From assembly GCF_900142775.1 (NCBI RefSeq), contig NZ_FRCC01000006.1, forward strand, positions 186,001 through 250,000: a DNA stretch of 64,000 nucleotides. Reading direction: 5' to 3'. The position numbers and the translations under genes were made by a program. Of the stretch, positions 48,281 to 58,367 are shown piece after piece. The notes beneath the pieces are model-generated. The model was given only the letters and a program-made list of their open reading frames with translations, did not search any database and was not told the DNA's origin. Origin of the DNA: Flavobacterium flevense (GTDB lineage Bacteria; Bacteroidota; Bacteroidia; Flavobacteriales; Flavobacteriaceae). The stretch's first letter is position 1, and the number at the start of each line of letters is the position of its first letter.

Positions 48281-51200
48281 ATGAAAATACAATTAATAAA
48301 AATTCCACGAAAAGTAAATTTTGTGGCAATGGTAGTTTTGTTTCAGTTTTTGTTTTCGAATGAATTATCAGCTAAGGAGGCTACGATTGATTCTCCATTA
48401 TCAGCTGCTAAAAATAATCAATCGAGTCAACAAATTACTGTTTCGGGAACAATTACTTCTTCTGAAGATAAATTACCTATACCAGGTGTAACTGTAGCTG
48501 TTAAGGGTAATCCTAATCTGGGGGTTATTACTGACTTTGATGGAAATTATAAAATTAATGTACCATCAGCTGATGCTATATTAGTTTTTTCCAGTATTGG
48601 TTTTAAAACAATAGAAAGAAAAGTAGGATCACAATCTATGATTAATATTGTGATGTCAACTGATCAGACTAGTTTAGAGGAAGTTATAGTAGTTGGTTTT
48701 GGTACGCAAAAGAAAGCTAGTGTTATAGGTTCTATATCTCAAACAACAGGTAAGGTTTTGCAACGTACAGGAGGGGTGTCTAGTTTAGGTGCAGCATTGA
48801 CAGGAAATCTTCCGGGTATTTCCACTTTGCAAACTACTGGGAAACCAGGAGAGGAAGATCCTCAAATTATAATAAGAGGGGTTAGTTCCTGGAATGGTAG
48901 TAGTCCGCTTATTCTTGTTGATGGTATTGAGCGTGAAATTAGCAGTGTTGATATGACCTCTGTTGAAACGGTTTCTGTTTTAAAGGATGCTTCAGCTACC
49001 GCTGTTTATGGGGTTAGAGGAGCAAATGGTGTAATCTTAATTACTACTAAAAGAGGAGTTGAGGGAAAAGCAAAAATTGATTTTGGTTACAACTCTGTAA
49101 TGAAAACAGCCTCTAAACTACCAGGTAAATATGATGCTTATGACGCTTTACTTATTAAGAATAGAGTAATTGAATACGAATTGAATCAGAGACCTGAAAG
49201 CTGGTCTTATATCAGACCGCAATCTTTTATTGATAACTATCGTAATCAAACTACGCAGGAACAAAGAGAACGTTATCCTAATATTGATTGGCAGGACTTT
49301 ATGTTTAAAGACTTTGCAATGACTCATAATGCAAATTTAAATATTACAGGGGGAACTGATAAGGTGAAGTATTTCGCCGCTGTTGATTATTTACACGAAG
49401 GAGACTTGGTTGATTTAGTACCTAATGGTAAGGGATTTGATTCTGGTTATGCCTTAAACAGATTGAATTCCAGAGCTAATTTAGATTTTCAATTGTCTAA
49501 AACTACTACTTTGAGAGTAAATTTAGCAGGTTCTTATTCTCAAAAGAAACAGCCATGGAGGGTAATATCTGAAGGGTATTTGTGGCAGGGAGCTTACACT
49601 TTACCTCCTGATGTTTACTATCCAAAATATTCGGATGGAGCATGGGGATTCCATCCTTTAAATCAGGTTCAGGGTGCTAACACTGCTTTAAATTTATCTT
49701 TGGGAGGTTCTGAATTTATAACGACCACACGTATTACTTCAGATTTTAATTTAAAGCAGGATTTAGGAATGTTTATAAAAGGGCTTTCGGCAAATGTTAC
49801 TTTCTCTCTAGATAATACTTTTGTTGAAAACCAAAGAGGAGCTAATAATCAAAACTTTACCGTTAAAGAAAAATGGATAGATCCTCTTACTGGACTACCA
49901 CAGACTCGTAATGCCCCTGATGGTCTTACAGGTTTTGATTTTTATGAAGTTTCTGACTGGACAATTAATGGGGGAACAATGGATAACGGTCGAACGCGTC
50001 GTAATTTAACATATCAGGCACAATTATTCTACGGACGTCAGTTTGGTGATCATAATGTTACCGCTATGGGTAACCTTCAACGTCAGGAGTTAGGCATTGG
50101 GGCAGATATTCCATCTTATCGTGAGGATTGGGTTTTCCGTGCAACATACGATTACAAAAACAAATATTTTGCAGAGTATAGTGGTGCTTATAATGGTACT
50201 GAAAAATTTGCTCCTGCCTATCGTTTTGGTTTTTTTAATTCTGGAACTGTTGGTTGGATAATTTCAAATGAGAAATTTATGAGTAAGCTTACTTTTTTAG
50301 ATAATTTAAAAGTTAGAGCTTCTTATGGAACGATTGGTGATGATAGTTCAGGTGGACGTTTCTTATATTTTGACACTTATGGTAATGGAATTACCAGACC
50401 GAGATTAACTACTACTGAGGGTGAAACTAGTTCTGCTTATGGATGGTTTACTCAAACTGGGATTGGTAATCCTAATATTGGTTGGGAGAATGTAACTAAA
50501 AAGAATTTTGGTGTAGAGTTTTCTATCTTCGATAAGTTACTATCAGGTAGTGTTGATATTTTTAATGATTACAGAACAGATATTCTTTTGAATGGTTCTG
50601 ACAGAGCTATGCCTCCTTATTTTGGATTTACTCCTCCAAGGGTAAATTTAGGAGCTATGGAGGTAAATGGATATGAGTTCGAATTACACTTTAGTAAGAG
50701 ACTTACTAATGATGTTCGCTTGTGGGCTGACTTTGCTTTGACTCATGCTAAAGACAGGGTTATATTTAGAGATGATCCTGGGCTATTGCCAGACTATATG
50801 AAGAGAGCAGGTTATGCTGTTAATCAAGGTAGATATATGATTGATCAGGGGTATTATAATACCTGGGATGAGTTGTATGGAAGTACAGCATTTGAAACAA
50901 ACGACTTCAAGATACCTGGAAATTACAGAATAATGGACTATAATGGAGATGGTATAATTAATGGGGATACTGATAGAGTACGATATGGCTATCCTAGTAA
51001 TCCACAAAATACCTACAATGCTACTCTTGGTGTAGACTGGAAAGGATTTTCAGCTATGGTTCAATTTTACGGTGTAAGTAATGTAATGCGTTCTGTGCCA
51101 ATTTCAACTTTTTCTCTAGCGTATTTTAATAATGTTTTTGAAGAAGGAAGCTATTGGTCGAAAGATAATACTAATGCGGATTCGCCTGTACCAAGATTAA

Positions 51201-51460
51201 ATAATACATTAAATGGTGATAGCTGGGGAACACGTTATGTGTATGATGGTTCTTATATTCGTTTGAAGAATGCGGAAATTGCTTATAATTTCACCTCAAA
51301 TTGGGTTAAGTCTATTGGTCTTGAATCCTTACGTGTTTATGCTAATGGTAATAACCTGTTCTTGTGGACTAAAACACCCGATGACAGAGAGGTTGATAAT
51401 GGAGGGATAGCTTATCCTACAGTAAGACGTGTAAATTTAGGTTTTAGATTAACATTATAA
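48281..51460 (+). CDS. SusC/RagA-type TonB-dependent outer membrane transporter (first pair)
   Basis: A 1059-residue outer membrane receptor for xylan oligosaccharides. A signal peptide is followed by a carboxypeptidase-D regulatory-like domain (about 50-120; VSGTITSSEDKLPIPGVTV), the SusC-type TonB box region LEEVIVVGFGTQKK (about 132-145), a plug domain (ILVDGIEREISSVD, ATAVYGVRGANGVILITTKRG) and a 22-strand barrel ending in LGFRLTL with the usual aromatic/hydrophobic C-terminal pattern. It starts the operon SusC-SusD-SusC-SusD-lipoprotein, arranged as in the xusABCDE xylan system, where this would be XusA. The long leader with two operators suggests tight control. Substrate inferred from context. 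Confidence 0.9.
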   Translation: MKIQLIKIPRKVNFVAMVVLFQFLFSNELSAKEATIDSPLSAAKNNQSSQQITVSGTITSSEDKLPIPGVTVAVKGNPNLGVITDFDGNYKINVPSADAILVFSSIGFKTIERKVGSQSMINIVMSTDQTSLEEVIVVGFGTQKKASVIGSISQTTGKVLQRTGGVSSLGAALTGNLPGISTLQTTGKPGEEDPQIIIRGVSSWNGSSPLILVDGIEREISSVDMTSVETVSVLKDASATAVYGVRGANGVILITTKRGVEGKAKIDFGYNSVMKTASKLPGKYDAYDALLIKNRVIEYELNQRPESWSYIRPQSFIDNYRNQTTQEQRERYPNIDWQDFMFKDFAMTHNANLNITGGTDKVKYFAAVDYLHEGDLVDLVPNGKGFDSGYALNRLNSRANLDFQLSKTTTLRVNLAGSYSQKKQPWRVISEGYLWQGAYTLPPDVYYPKYSDGAWGFHPLNQVQGANTALNLSLGGSEFITTTRITSDFNLKQDLGMFIKGLSANVTFSLDNTFVENQRGANNQNFTVKEKWIDPLTGLPQTRNAPDGLTGFDFYEVSDWTINGGTMDNGRTRRNLTYQAQLFYGRQFGDHNVTAMGNLQRQELGIGADIPSYREDWVFRATYDYKNKYFAEYSGAYNGTEKFAPAYRFGFFNSGTVGWIISNEKFMSKLTFLDNLKVRASYGTIGDDSSGGRFLYFDTYGNGITRPRLTTTEGETSSAYGWFTQTGIGNPNIGWENVTKKNFGVEFSIFDKLLSGSVDIFNDYRTDILLNGSDRAMPPYFGFTPPRVNLGAMEVNGYEFELHFSKRLTNDVRLWADFALTHAKDRVIFRDDPGLLPDYMKRAGYAVNQGRYMIDQGYYNTWDELYGSTAFETNDFKIPGNYRIMDYNGDGIINGDTDRVRYGYPSNPQNTYNATLGVDWKGFSAMVQFYGVSNVMRSVPISTFSLAYFNNVFEEGSYWSKDNTNADSPVPRLNNTLNGDSWGTRYVYDGSYIRLKNAEIAYNFTSNWVKSIGLESLRVYANGNNLFLWTKTPDDREVDNGGIAYPTVRRVNLGFRLTL

Positions 51461-51472
51461 AATACAATAAAA

Positions 51473-53446
51473 ATGAAAATATATAATAAGATAATTTTGT
51501 ATTGTGGGCTTTTCTTTTTTCTTGCAGGTAGTACTTCTTCCTGTACTGATTATTTAGATGTTGCACCTGCATCTTTAGTTAATCCTGAGGATGCTTACAA
51601 AAACTTTGTGAATTTCCAAGGGTTTACTGAGGAGTTATACAACTGTGTTCCAAGTTTTTGTAATCGTGATGATAACAACTTTTTCAATAATGGAGAAGAA
51701 GAAATGTGGCAACAAAATGCAACTAATCAAGGAGCCTGGATTTGGCAAGTTGATTTAGGGAACTACTGGGCTTGGCAAAGAGGAGGTTTTGGAAACGGAG
51801 GTTCTTTTTTAGATCAAAATACGGATAACTTTAGTACTGATAATAACAAAAGATCCAAGTCACTTTGGGTTGGTGCTTGGTATGGAATAAGAAGAGCTAA
51901 CATTGGTCTTGCAAATTTAGATAAGATGGTTGATGCTACACCTGAAGAGAAAAATATAATCGCCGGTCAATTGTATTTTTTCAGAGCTTGGTTCCACATG
52001 CATTTAATTACCTATTGGGGTGGAATGCCTTATATTGATTATGTTCTTCCATCAGATGAAGTTTTAACTTTACCTCGTTTGACTTATCAGCAAACTGCTG
52101 ACAAGATTGCTGAGGACTTTCAAAAAGCGTATGAATTATTACCAAGCAATTGGGATGCAGTACAAGCAGGTCAGCTAACTCAAGGTAAAAATGAACTTAG
52201 AATTAATAAGTGGATGGCTATTGCCTATTTAGGTAAAAATTATTTGTACGCAGGAAGTCCTTTGATGAATTTATCTTCAGGTGGTGCGGATGCTTATAAT
52301 GCAGAATATTGCAAAAAAGCGGCTGATGCCTTTGGTATTTTGTTACAAGCTTCTGAATCGGGTGCTTGTCAGTACAGCTTAATTCCTTGGAGTAAATATT
52401 CAGAAAATTACATGACCAATGGTCAAGGAGGTAGAATGCCTGGTAGTGCTACAGTTAATAATGTTGTTTATAATGAAGCTATTTTTAGAGGACCTAACTG
52501 GGGTGGTACAGATCAATCTACTAACAAGCAGTATTTATGTGCAGGTGGTGTTTTACAAGACAGAAGCTGGTCGCAGTATGCTACTGCAAATTATGTGAAT
52601 TATTTTGGTATGGATACTGGTTTACCTATCAATAGTGCCAGTAAAGCAGATGTCCCAGGTGATCAGGGTTCTGCTTATGATGTTCATTATCCATGGAAAA
52701 ACAGAGATCCTCGTTTTTACATCAATTTTGGTATTGATACTCAAAAGATGGTAAACAGTACTGCAGCGGCAGCCAAAAATTTTGTTTATGCTAATCTTTA
52801 TACCGGAGGAAATTACAGAGCAACTAATACGGGTAGTAATACCGGTTATTTAATGATGAAATTTAACCCTCTTGGTTTTAATAAGTATGATAATGCATAC
52901 AACAGGCATCAGGTACATACGGCTTGGATGCGTCTTTCTGATGTATATTTGATGTATGCAGAATCAGTGGCTATGGGTTATAATAATGTTAATGCTACTT
53001 CGACAACTTTTAGTCAGAATGCGGTCTATGCTATTAATAAAGTAAGAAATCGTGTCCTATTACCAAACGGAAATCCTCTACCTGGCGTTGCTCCAATATT
53101 TCTTACTTCTGCTGAGAGTTTTATGTCTGAGGTTAGACGTGAGCGTGCAGTTGAGCTGGCTTATGAAGGGCATCGATTCAATGATTTACGTCGTTGGCGT
53201 CTGTTAATTAAGTCGCCATACAATGTTAAAACAGGTATTAGTTTTGATCGCTCTATTCCTGAGACTAACAATGCTGCTCCAACTTTTAATTTTCCTGATA
53301 AGAATGTTCCTCAAAACAATAGGATAGAAAATTTAAGAGAGTATGTAGTTTGGCAGCGTAATTTTACAGAAAGACATTATTGGCTTCCTTTGAAAAGAGC
53401 TGATGCGAATTTGTATCCGGAATTCGGTCAAAATCCTGGTTGGTAA
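51473..53446 (+). CDS. SusD/RagB-type surface glycan-binding lipoprotein (first pair)
   Basis: A 657-residue outer membrane lipoprotein, lipobox GSTSSC near residue 24, partner of the SusC encoded 13 bases upstream. The N-terminal TPR-rich half contains QLYFFRAWFHMHLITYWGG, and the late VELAYEGHRFNDLRRW is the hallmark of SusD proteins. It should cap the SusC barrel and bind xylan oligosaccharides. Many surface aromatic residues (QGAWIWQVDLGNYWAWQRGG) near residue 80-100 could contribute to glycan binding. It corresponds in position to XusB. Assignment firm, ligand inferred. Confidence 0.9.
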   Translation: MKIYNKIILYCGLFFFLAGSTSSCTDYLDVAPASLVNPEDAYKNFVNFQGFTEELYNCVPSFCNRDDNNFFNNGEEEMWQQNATNQGAWIWQVDLGNYWAWQRGGFGNGGSFLDQNTDNFSTDNNKRSKSLWVGAWYGIRRANIGLANLDKMVDATPEEKNIIAGQLYFFRAWFHMHLITYWGGMPYIDYVLPSDEVLTLPRLTYQQTADKIAEDFQKAYELLPSNWDAVQAGQLTQGKNELRINKWMAIAYLGKNYLYAGSPLMNLSSGGADAYNAEYCKKAADAFGILLQASESGACQYSLIPWSKYSENYMTNGQGGRMPGSATVNNVVYNEAIFRGPNWGGTDQSTNKQYLCAGGVLQDRSWSQYATANYVNYFGMDTGLPINSASKADVPGDQGSAYDVHYPWKNRDPRFYINFGIDTQKMVNSTAAAAKNFVYANLYTGGNYRATNTGSNTGYLMMKFNPLGFNKYDNAYNRHQVHTAWMRLSDVYLMYAESVAMGYNNVNATSTTFSQNAVYAINKVRNRVLLPNGNPLPGVAPIFLTSAESFMSEVRRERAVELAYEGHRFNDLRRWRLLIKSPYNVKTGISFDRSIPETNNAAPTFNFPDKNVPQNNRIENLREYVVWQRNFTERHYWLPLKRADANLYPEFGQNPGW

Positions 53447-53479
53447 TTGCAATATATAATCGAAAAAAAGTAAATAATA

Positions 53480-56400
53480 ATGAAATATATCAAAATAGTT
53501 TTTTTTATATGCGCAATACACACTCTTTTTTCATTGAAAATGAGTGCACAAGATAACAAGATACTTGTGTCTGCCGTTGTGCTTGATACCAAAGGAAATA
53601 ATATACCGGGTGCTATTATAGTAGATGATAATGATCAAACTGTAACAGCTAATGATTCAGGTGAGTTTTCATTGTCTGCAAACGTAAATAGTTCTTTGTT
53701 GATAAAAGTACCTGGATATAAAACGAGTACTGTTCAGGTGAAATCTGATTTGAAGACTATAGTTTTACAAGCGGAGAATTCTAATATGGTTAATGTTGCT
53801 TTTAATAAAGTGGATAAGGCTGACATTCTTGGTGGTGTTTCTAATGTAAACATTGCAGGAATGCTCAACACTAACTATTCAATTTCCAGTTTAGACAATC
53901 TGGCTAGTTTTATTCCTGGCTATCATGGTAATATATGGGGAATGAATAGTAAATTGGTTATTGTTGATGGAGTCCCTCGTGATGAATTCAATGTGATGCC
54001 ATTTGAAATTGATGACATTACAGTCTTAAAAAGTGCTGCTGCTGTAGCTTTATATGGAAGCCGTGCTGCTAAAGGGGTGATTTCCATCACTACTAAAAGA
54101 GGTACTGCTAAGAAGAGCAAATTTGATGTACGTTTAAATCATAGTCTTTATGTGCCTAAACGTTATGCAGAATTTTTAGGTTCGGCAGAGTATATGACTC
54201 TTTTTAATGAGGCTTTAGGAAATGATGGTATTGCTCCTTTATACTCTAATGAAGAAATAGCTAATTACGCATCAGGTTCTAATCCGTTTCGTTATCCGGA
54301 TCTTGACTTTTATTCTTTTAAGAATGTGAATAAATTTGCAACACGTTCAGAAATTGTTACAGAATATACTGGAGGAACTGAAAGTGCACAATTTTATGTT
54401 AACATTGGAAATTTCAATTCTACTTCATTACTTGATATAGGAAATGGTAAAAAGGAAGGGGAAAATCGCTTTAATGTTAGAGGAAATCTGGACATTAAGA
54501 TAAATGACATGATTAGTACCAAGATTAATACTAATGTTACTTTTTATGATAATGAAACAGCACAGGGTAATTTTTGGGGAGCTGCTGCTACTTTAAGACC
54601 TAATTTGATAGCACCTTTAATACCATTGAGTTATTTAGGAGATTTAGATGCTGCCTCACAAGCACGTTTAAGTAGTAATCCTTTTATTATTGATGGTCAA
54701 TATATTCTGGGAGGTACTCAAACACAGGCAACCAATCCTTTTGCGGATATCTATACCAGAGGTACAAGACAAGCTACAACTCGTAAATACCAGTTTGATG
54801 CCACTATCAATTTTGATTTAGCCAGAGTGTTAAAGGGCTTGTCTTTTGATACTCAGTTTGCCATTGATTACAATACTTCTTACGCGCAGAATATTTCTGA
54901 TAATACTTATGCTATTTATGTACCAACATGGACAGGAGATAAAATTACGGAGCTTAACCAAGTAGGTACTAACGTTAATAATAACTCCAGAACATTAGAA
55001 GGATCTTACCAACGTCAAACCTTGTTTTTTTCGGGAGCTTTTAAGTATAAAAATACATTTAATAAAGTACATAATCTATCCAGTATGCTCGTAGCACACG
55101 GCTATAAGCTTGCTGAATCACAGGTGTATCATGCTATTGGTAGTGCTAATTTAGGTTTTCAGGCAGCTTATAATTTTAAGCAGAAATATTACCTGGATTT
55201 TACAGCAAACCAGGTACATTCTGCAAGATTTGCAGAGGGTAATCGCGGAGCTTTTTCTCCAACAGCTTCTATTGGATGGAGAATTAGTAATGAGGAATTT
55301 TTAGCTAATGCTACTTTTATTGATGATTTAAAATTAACTGCCAGTGCCGGTATTTTGAATACGGATTTAGATTTTGAATCTCTTATAACTGGCAATGGTG
55401 CTTACTTTTTAGACAGAGATGTTTACAGTACTAATAATGGAGCTTATTTTTCATGGCAGGAAGGTCGTCAATTACGAGCTACAGACATTCAAAGAGTAGG
55501 TAATCCTGATTTAACGTACCAAAAAAGAAAAGAAATCAGTTTTGGGCTAGAGAGTTCTTTATTTAAAAATAGTTTGCAGTTTAGTGCCTCGTACTTTGTT
55601 CATAAGTTGACTGGTATTCCAATTAATGATGTCAATCTTTATCCTAGTTTTATGGCAGGACAATTTCCTTCTCCATCATCTTTTGTTCCTTATGTTAATT
55701 ACAATGCAGATAACCGTCAAGGTTTTGATTTAGGTATATCTTTCAATAAAAGAATGAATAAAGTTGATTTGAATGTAGGTATGGTAGCTACTTATTACAA
55801 AGCAGATGCTGACCTGAGAAACGATATTACATTTGAAGAAGCTTATCAAAAACGTCAAGGAATGCCTATTGATGCACTTTGGGGATTAAAAAGTAATGGT
55901 TTCTATACTGAACAAGATATTATTGAAAACAATTATCCAACACCTGCTTTTGGTAACGTTAGAGCAGGGGATATTAAATATGTTGATGTCAATGATGACG
56001 GTTTAGTTGATAATAATGATCAGGTCTATTTAGGACGTCAAGGTTTTTCAGGTTCTCCATTAACTTTGGGTCTTAATGTAACCGCAAAATGGAAAAACTT
56101 CTCATTATTTGTTTTGGCTAATAGAACAAGTGGTTCTGTAGGATTAAAAAACGGATCCTATTATTGGCCAACTGCTGGTGTAAATGCGAAGTATTCTGCT
56201 GCTCTACGTGACCGTTGGACACCTGAAACGGCTGAAACTGCTACTTACCCGAGGTTGACAACTACTGCCGGAAATAATAATTATAGAAATTCTGATTTTT
56301 GGTTGTTTAAAAATGATAGAATTAATTTAGCCAGAGTTCAATTGTCTTATGACTTACCAAAAGAGTATCTAGCAGGTACTTTTATAAGTAATGTAGGGTT

Positions 56401-56518
56401 TTACATCAATGGTAACGATTTGTTGTTAATTTCTAAGGAAAGAAAACACATGGAAACCAGTTTCACAGGTTACCCACAAATGAGAGTTTTTAGTATGGGT
56501 TTAACAGCAGCATTTTAA
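53480..56518 (+). CDS. SusC/RagA-type TonB-dependent outer membrane transporter (second pair, TonB box not evident)
   Basis: A 1012-residue SusC-like receptor with signal peptide ending near KMSAQ, a carboxypeptidase-D-like domain (about 28-100), plug (VIVDGVPRDEFNV, ALYGSRAAKGVISITTKRG) and barrel ending MGLTAAF. The usual EEVVVVGYG-type TonB box is absent; in its place is NMVNVAFNKVDKADILGGV. This diverged form is seen in second SusC proteins of several Bacteroidetes loci, as I recall. It may use a different TonB or contact with the first pair, or may transport other oligosaccharide lengths. It lies 33 bases after the first SusD and corresponds in position to XusC. Confidence 0.88.
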   Translation: MKYIKIVFFICAIHTLFSLKMSAQDNKILVSAVVLDTKGNNIPGAIIVDDNDQTVTANDSGEFSLSANVNSSLLIKVPGYKTSTVQVKSDLKTIVLQAENSNMVNVAFNKVDKADILGGVSNVNIAGMLNTNYSISSLDNLASFIPGYHGNIWGMNSKLVIVDGVPRDEFNVMPFEIDDITVLKSAAAVALYGSRAAKGVISITTKRGTAKKSKFDVRLNHSLYVPKRYAEFLGSAEYMTLFNEALGNDGIAPLYSNEEIANYASGSNPFRYPDLDFYSFKNVNKFATRSEIVTEYTGGTESAQFYVNIGNFNSTSLLDIGNGKKEGENRFNVRGNLDIKINDMISTKINTNVTFYDNETAQGNFWGAAATLRPNLIAPLIPLSYLGDLDAASQARLSSNPFIIDGQYILGGTQTQATNPFADIYTRGTRQATTRKYQFDATINFDLARVLKGLSFDTQFAIDYNTSYAQNISDNTYAIYVPTWTGDKITELNQVGTNVNNNSRTLEGSYQRQTLFFSGAFKYKNTFNKVHNLSSMLVAHGYKLAESQVYHAIGSANLGFQAAYNFKQKYYLDFTANQVHSARFAEGNRGAFSPTASIGWRISNEEFLANATFIDDLKLTASAGILNTDLDFESLITGNGAYFLDRDVYSTNNGAYFSWQEGRQLRATDIQRVGNPDLTYQKRKEISFGLESSLFKNSLQFSASYFVHKLTGIPINDVNLYPSFMAGQFPSPSSFVPYVNYNADNRQGFDLGISFNKRMNKVDLNVGMVATYYKADADLRNDITFEEAYQKRQGMPIDALWGLKSNGFYTEQDIIENNYPTPAFGNVRAGDIKYVDVNDDGLVDNNDQVYLGRQGFSGSPLTLGLNVTAKWKNFSLFVLANRTSGSVGLKNGSYYWPTAGVNAKYSAALRDRWTPETAETATYPRLTTTAGNNNYRNSDFWLFKNDRINLARVQLSYDLPKEYLAGTFISNVGFYINGNDLLLISKERKHMETSFTGYPQMRVFSMGLTAAF

Positions 56519-56535
56519 TTAAAAAACTTAAAATA

Positions 56536-58344
56536 ATGATTAAGAATAAAAACATATTTGTAATTTTAATTCTCTCCATCTTATTTGTTGGCTGTACAGA
56601 TGTTATAGATCCAGCGGAAGAGAATATTCGCGACCAAAGTTCGACCTATAATGAGCCTAATTTTGGTTTAGGTTTACTGACCCAGGGTTATACCAGGATT
56701 CCTACTAATGGCTACAATTTTAGTGAAGTAGCTACTGATGATGCAGTAAGTAATGATGTGACTAATGGTTTTTTGAGGTTAGCAACAGGGCAATGGACAG
56801 CATCAAGTAATGCTGCTGATCGCTGGTCATCTTGTTTTTCAGGAATACAATATATGAATATTGTTTTGACTGAAGCAGACAAAATGACTTTTGCCGACGA
56901 TCCAATTATTGATAAATTGTTTAAAGAGCGTATTAAAGGAGAGGCTTATGGCTTGCGTGCTCTTTTTATGTTTAATTTGTTGCAGTCACATGCAGGTTGG
57001 GTAAACGGAAAATTAATGGGAGTTCCTATCTATTCAGAGGTACTGAATAAGGATTCTGATTTTAATGTTCCACGTCAGGATTTTAATGCCTGTGTAACAC
57101 AAATTTATAAAGATGTAGATAGTGCAGCAGTTCGTTTGCCTCTTAACTACAGAGATATTGCTAATGTGTCTGATATACCGGCTTTTTACAGTTCGATTAA
57201 CCCCTCAGTTGGATCTTACAATAGAGCTATGGGCTTAAGATATTTAGGTTTAGTAAGTGGTATCATTGTAAAAGCAATTCGTTCGCAAACTGCTTTATTG
57301 GCAGCTAGTCCTGCTTTTGCTGATGGTACTGCCAATGGTTCAAGTGAGACATGGGCAAATGCGGCTAAATATGCTGCTGAAGTTATTGCCTTCAAAGGAG
57401 GTTTAACAGGATTGCCTACTGATTTTAATAGTGGTATTGCATGGTACAGAAATACATCACAAATTAATGGATTGACTGCGGGATCTAATCCTCCAGAGGT
57501 TTTATGGAGAGCAGGAACTTCAAATAATAATGATTTAGAGCGTGATCATTTTCCTCCTTCTTTGTTTGGTAGTGGTCGTGTGAATCCAACTCAAAATTTT
57601 GTAGATGCTTTCTATGCAAGTAACGGTTATCCAATAACACATCCTTCTGCTAATTATAATGCAAATAATCCTTATGCAAACAGAGATCCTCGTTTGGCTG
57701 AGTTTGTAAATTATCACGGAAGAACAGCGGGAGTTACTAATGCTCAAATTAACATGGCAACTGGTACTCAAGACCCTGTAAACAAGATTTTAACTTCTAC
57801 TCGTACAGGTTATTATATGAGAAAATTGTTAAGACAAGACGTGAATTATAATCCACAAGGAAGAAATACTCAACTTCATTACAGACCTCGTATTCGTTAT
57901 ACAGAAATGTATCTTAATTATGCTGAAGCAGCTAACGAAGCCTGGGGATCAGTTTCAGATCCAGAAGGTTATGGTTATACTGCTTATGATATAATTAAGG
58001 TTATTCGTAAAAGAGCAATGGGTTTAAATACAGATCCGTATTTAGAATCTATTAAAAATGATAAAGATGCTATGCGTGAGTTGATTCGTAATGAGCGTCG
58101 TTTAGAATTATCTTTTGAAGGATTCCGTTTTTGGGATTTACGCCGTTGGAAAGTTCCATTTACAAAACTAACTGAACCAGCCAGAGGTATTACAATTTCA
58201 GGTACATTAGCGGCACCTATTTACAGCGCACCAACAACTGTTGAAAATAGAGCTTATCAAAACCATATGTATTATGGACCAATTCCATATTTGGAAACTT
58301 TAAAATTTACTAATTTGCTTCAAAATGACCTTTGGAATAATTAG
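56536..58344 (+). CDS. SusD/RagB-type surface glycan-binding lipoprotein (second pair)
   Basis: A 602-residue lipoprotein, lipobox LFVGC near residue 20, partner of the SusC 17 bases upstream. It has the SusD layout: the N-terminal region has KGEAYGLRALFMFNLLQSHAG, here read as KGEAYGLRALFMFN then LLQSHAGW, and the C-terminal RRLELSFEGFRFWDLRRWK. It corresponds in position to XusD. It is only distantly similar to the first SusD, which suggests the two pairs take different products, for example arabinosylated and plain xylo-oligosaccharides; that is inference. Confidence 0.9.
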   Translation: MIKNKNIFVILILSILFVGCTDVIDPAEENIRDQSSTYNEPNFGLGLLTQGYTRIPTNGYNFSEVATDDAVSNDVTNGFLRLATGQWTASSNAADRWSSCFSGIQYMNIVLTEADKMTFADDPIIDKLFKERIKGEAYGLRALFMFNLLQSHAGWVNGKLMGVPIYSEVLNKDSDFNVPRQDFNACVTQIYKDVDSAAVRLPLNYRDIANVSDIPAFYSSINPSVGSYNRAMGLRYLGLVSGIIVKAIRSQTALLAASPAFADGTANGSSETWANAAKYAAEVIAFKGGLTGLPTDFNSGIAWYRNTSQINGLTAGSNPPEVLWRAGTSNNNDLERDHFPPSLFGSGRVNPTQNFVDAFYASNGYPITHPSANYNANNPYANRDPRLAEFVNYHGRTAGVTNAQINMATGTQDPVNKILTSTRTGYYMRKLLRQDVNYNPQGRNTQLHYRPRIRYTEMYLNYAEAANEAWGSVSDPEGYGYTAYDIIKVIRKRAMGLNTDPYLESIKNDKDAMRELIRNERRLELSFEGFRFWDLRRWKVPFTKLTEPARGITISGTLAAPIYSAPTTVENRAYQNHMYYGPIPYLETLKFTNLLQNDLWNN

Positions 58345-58367
58345 AAATATACTTAATAACAAAAATT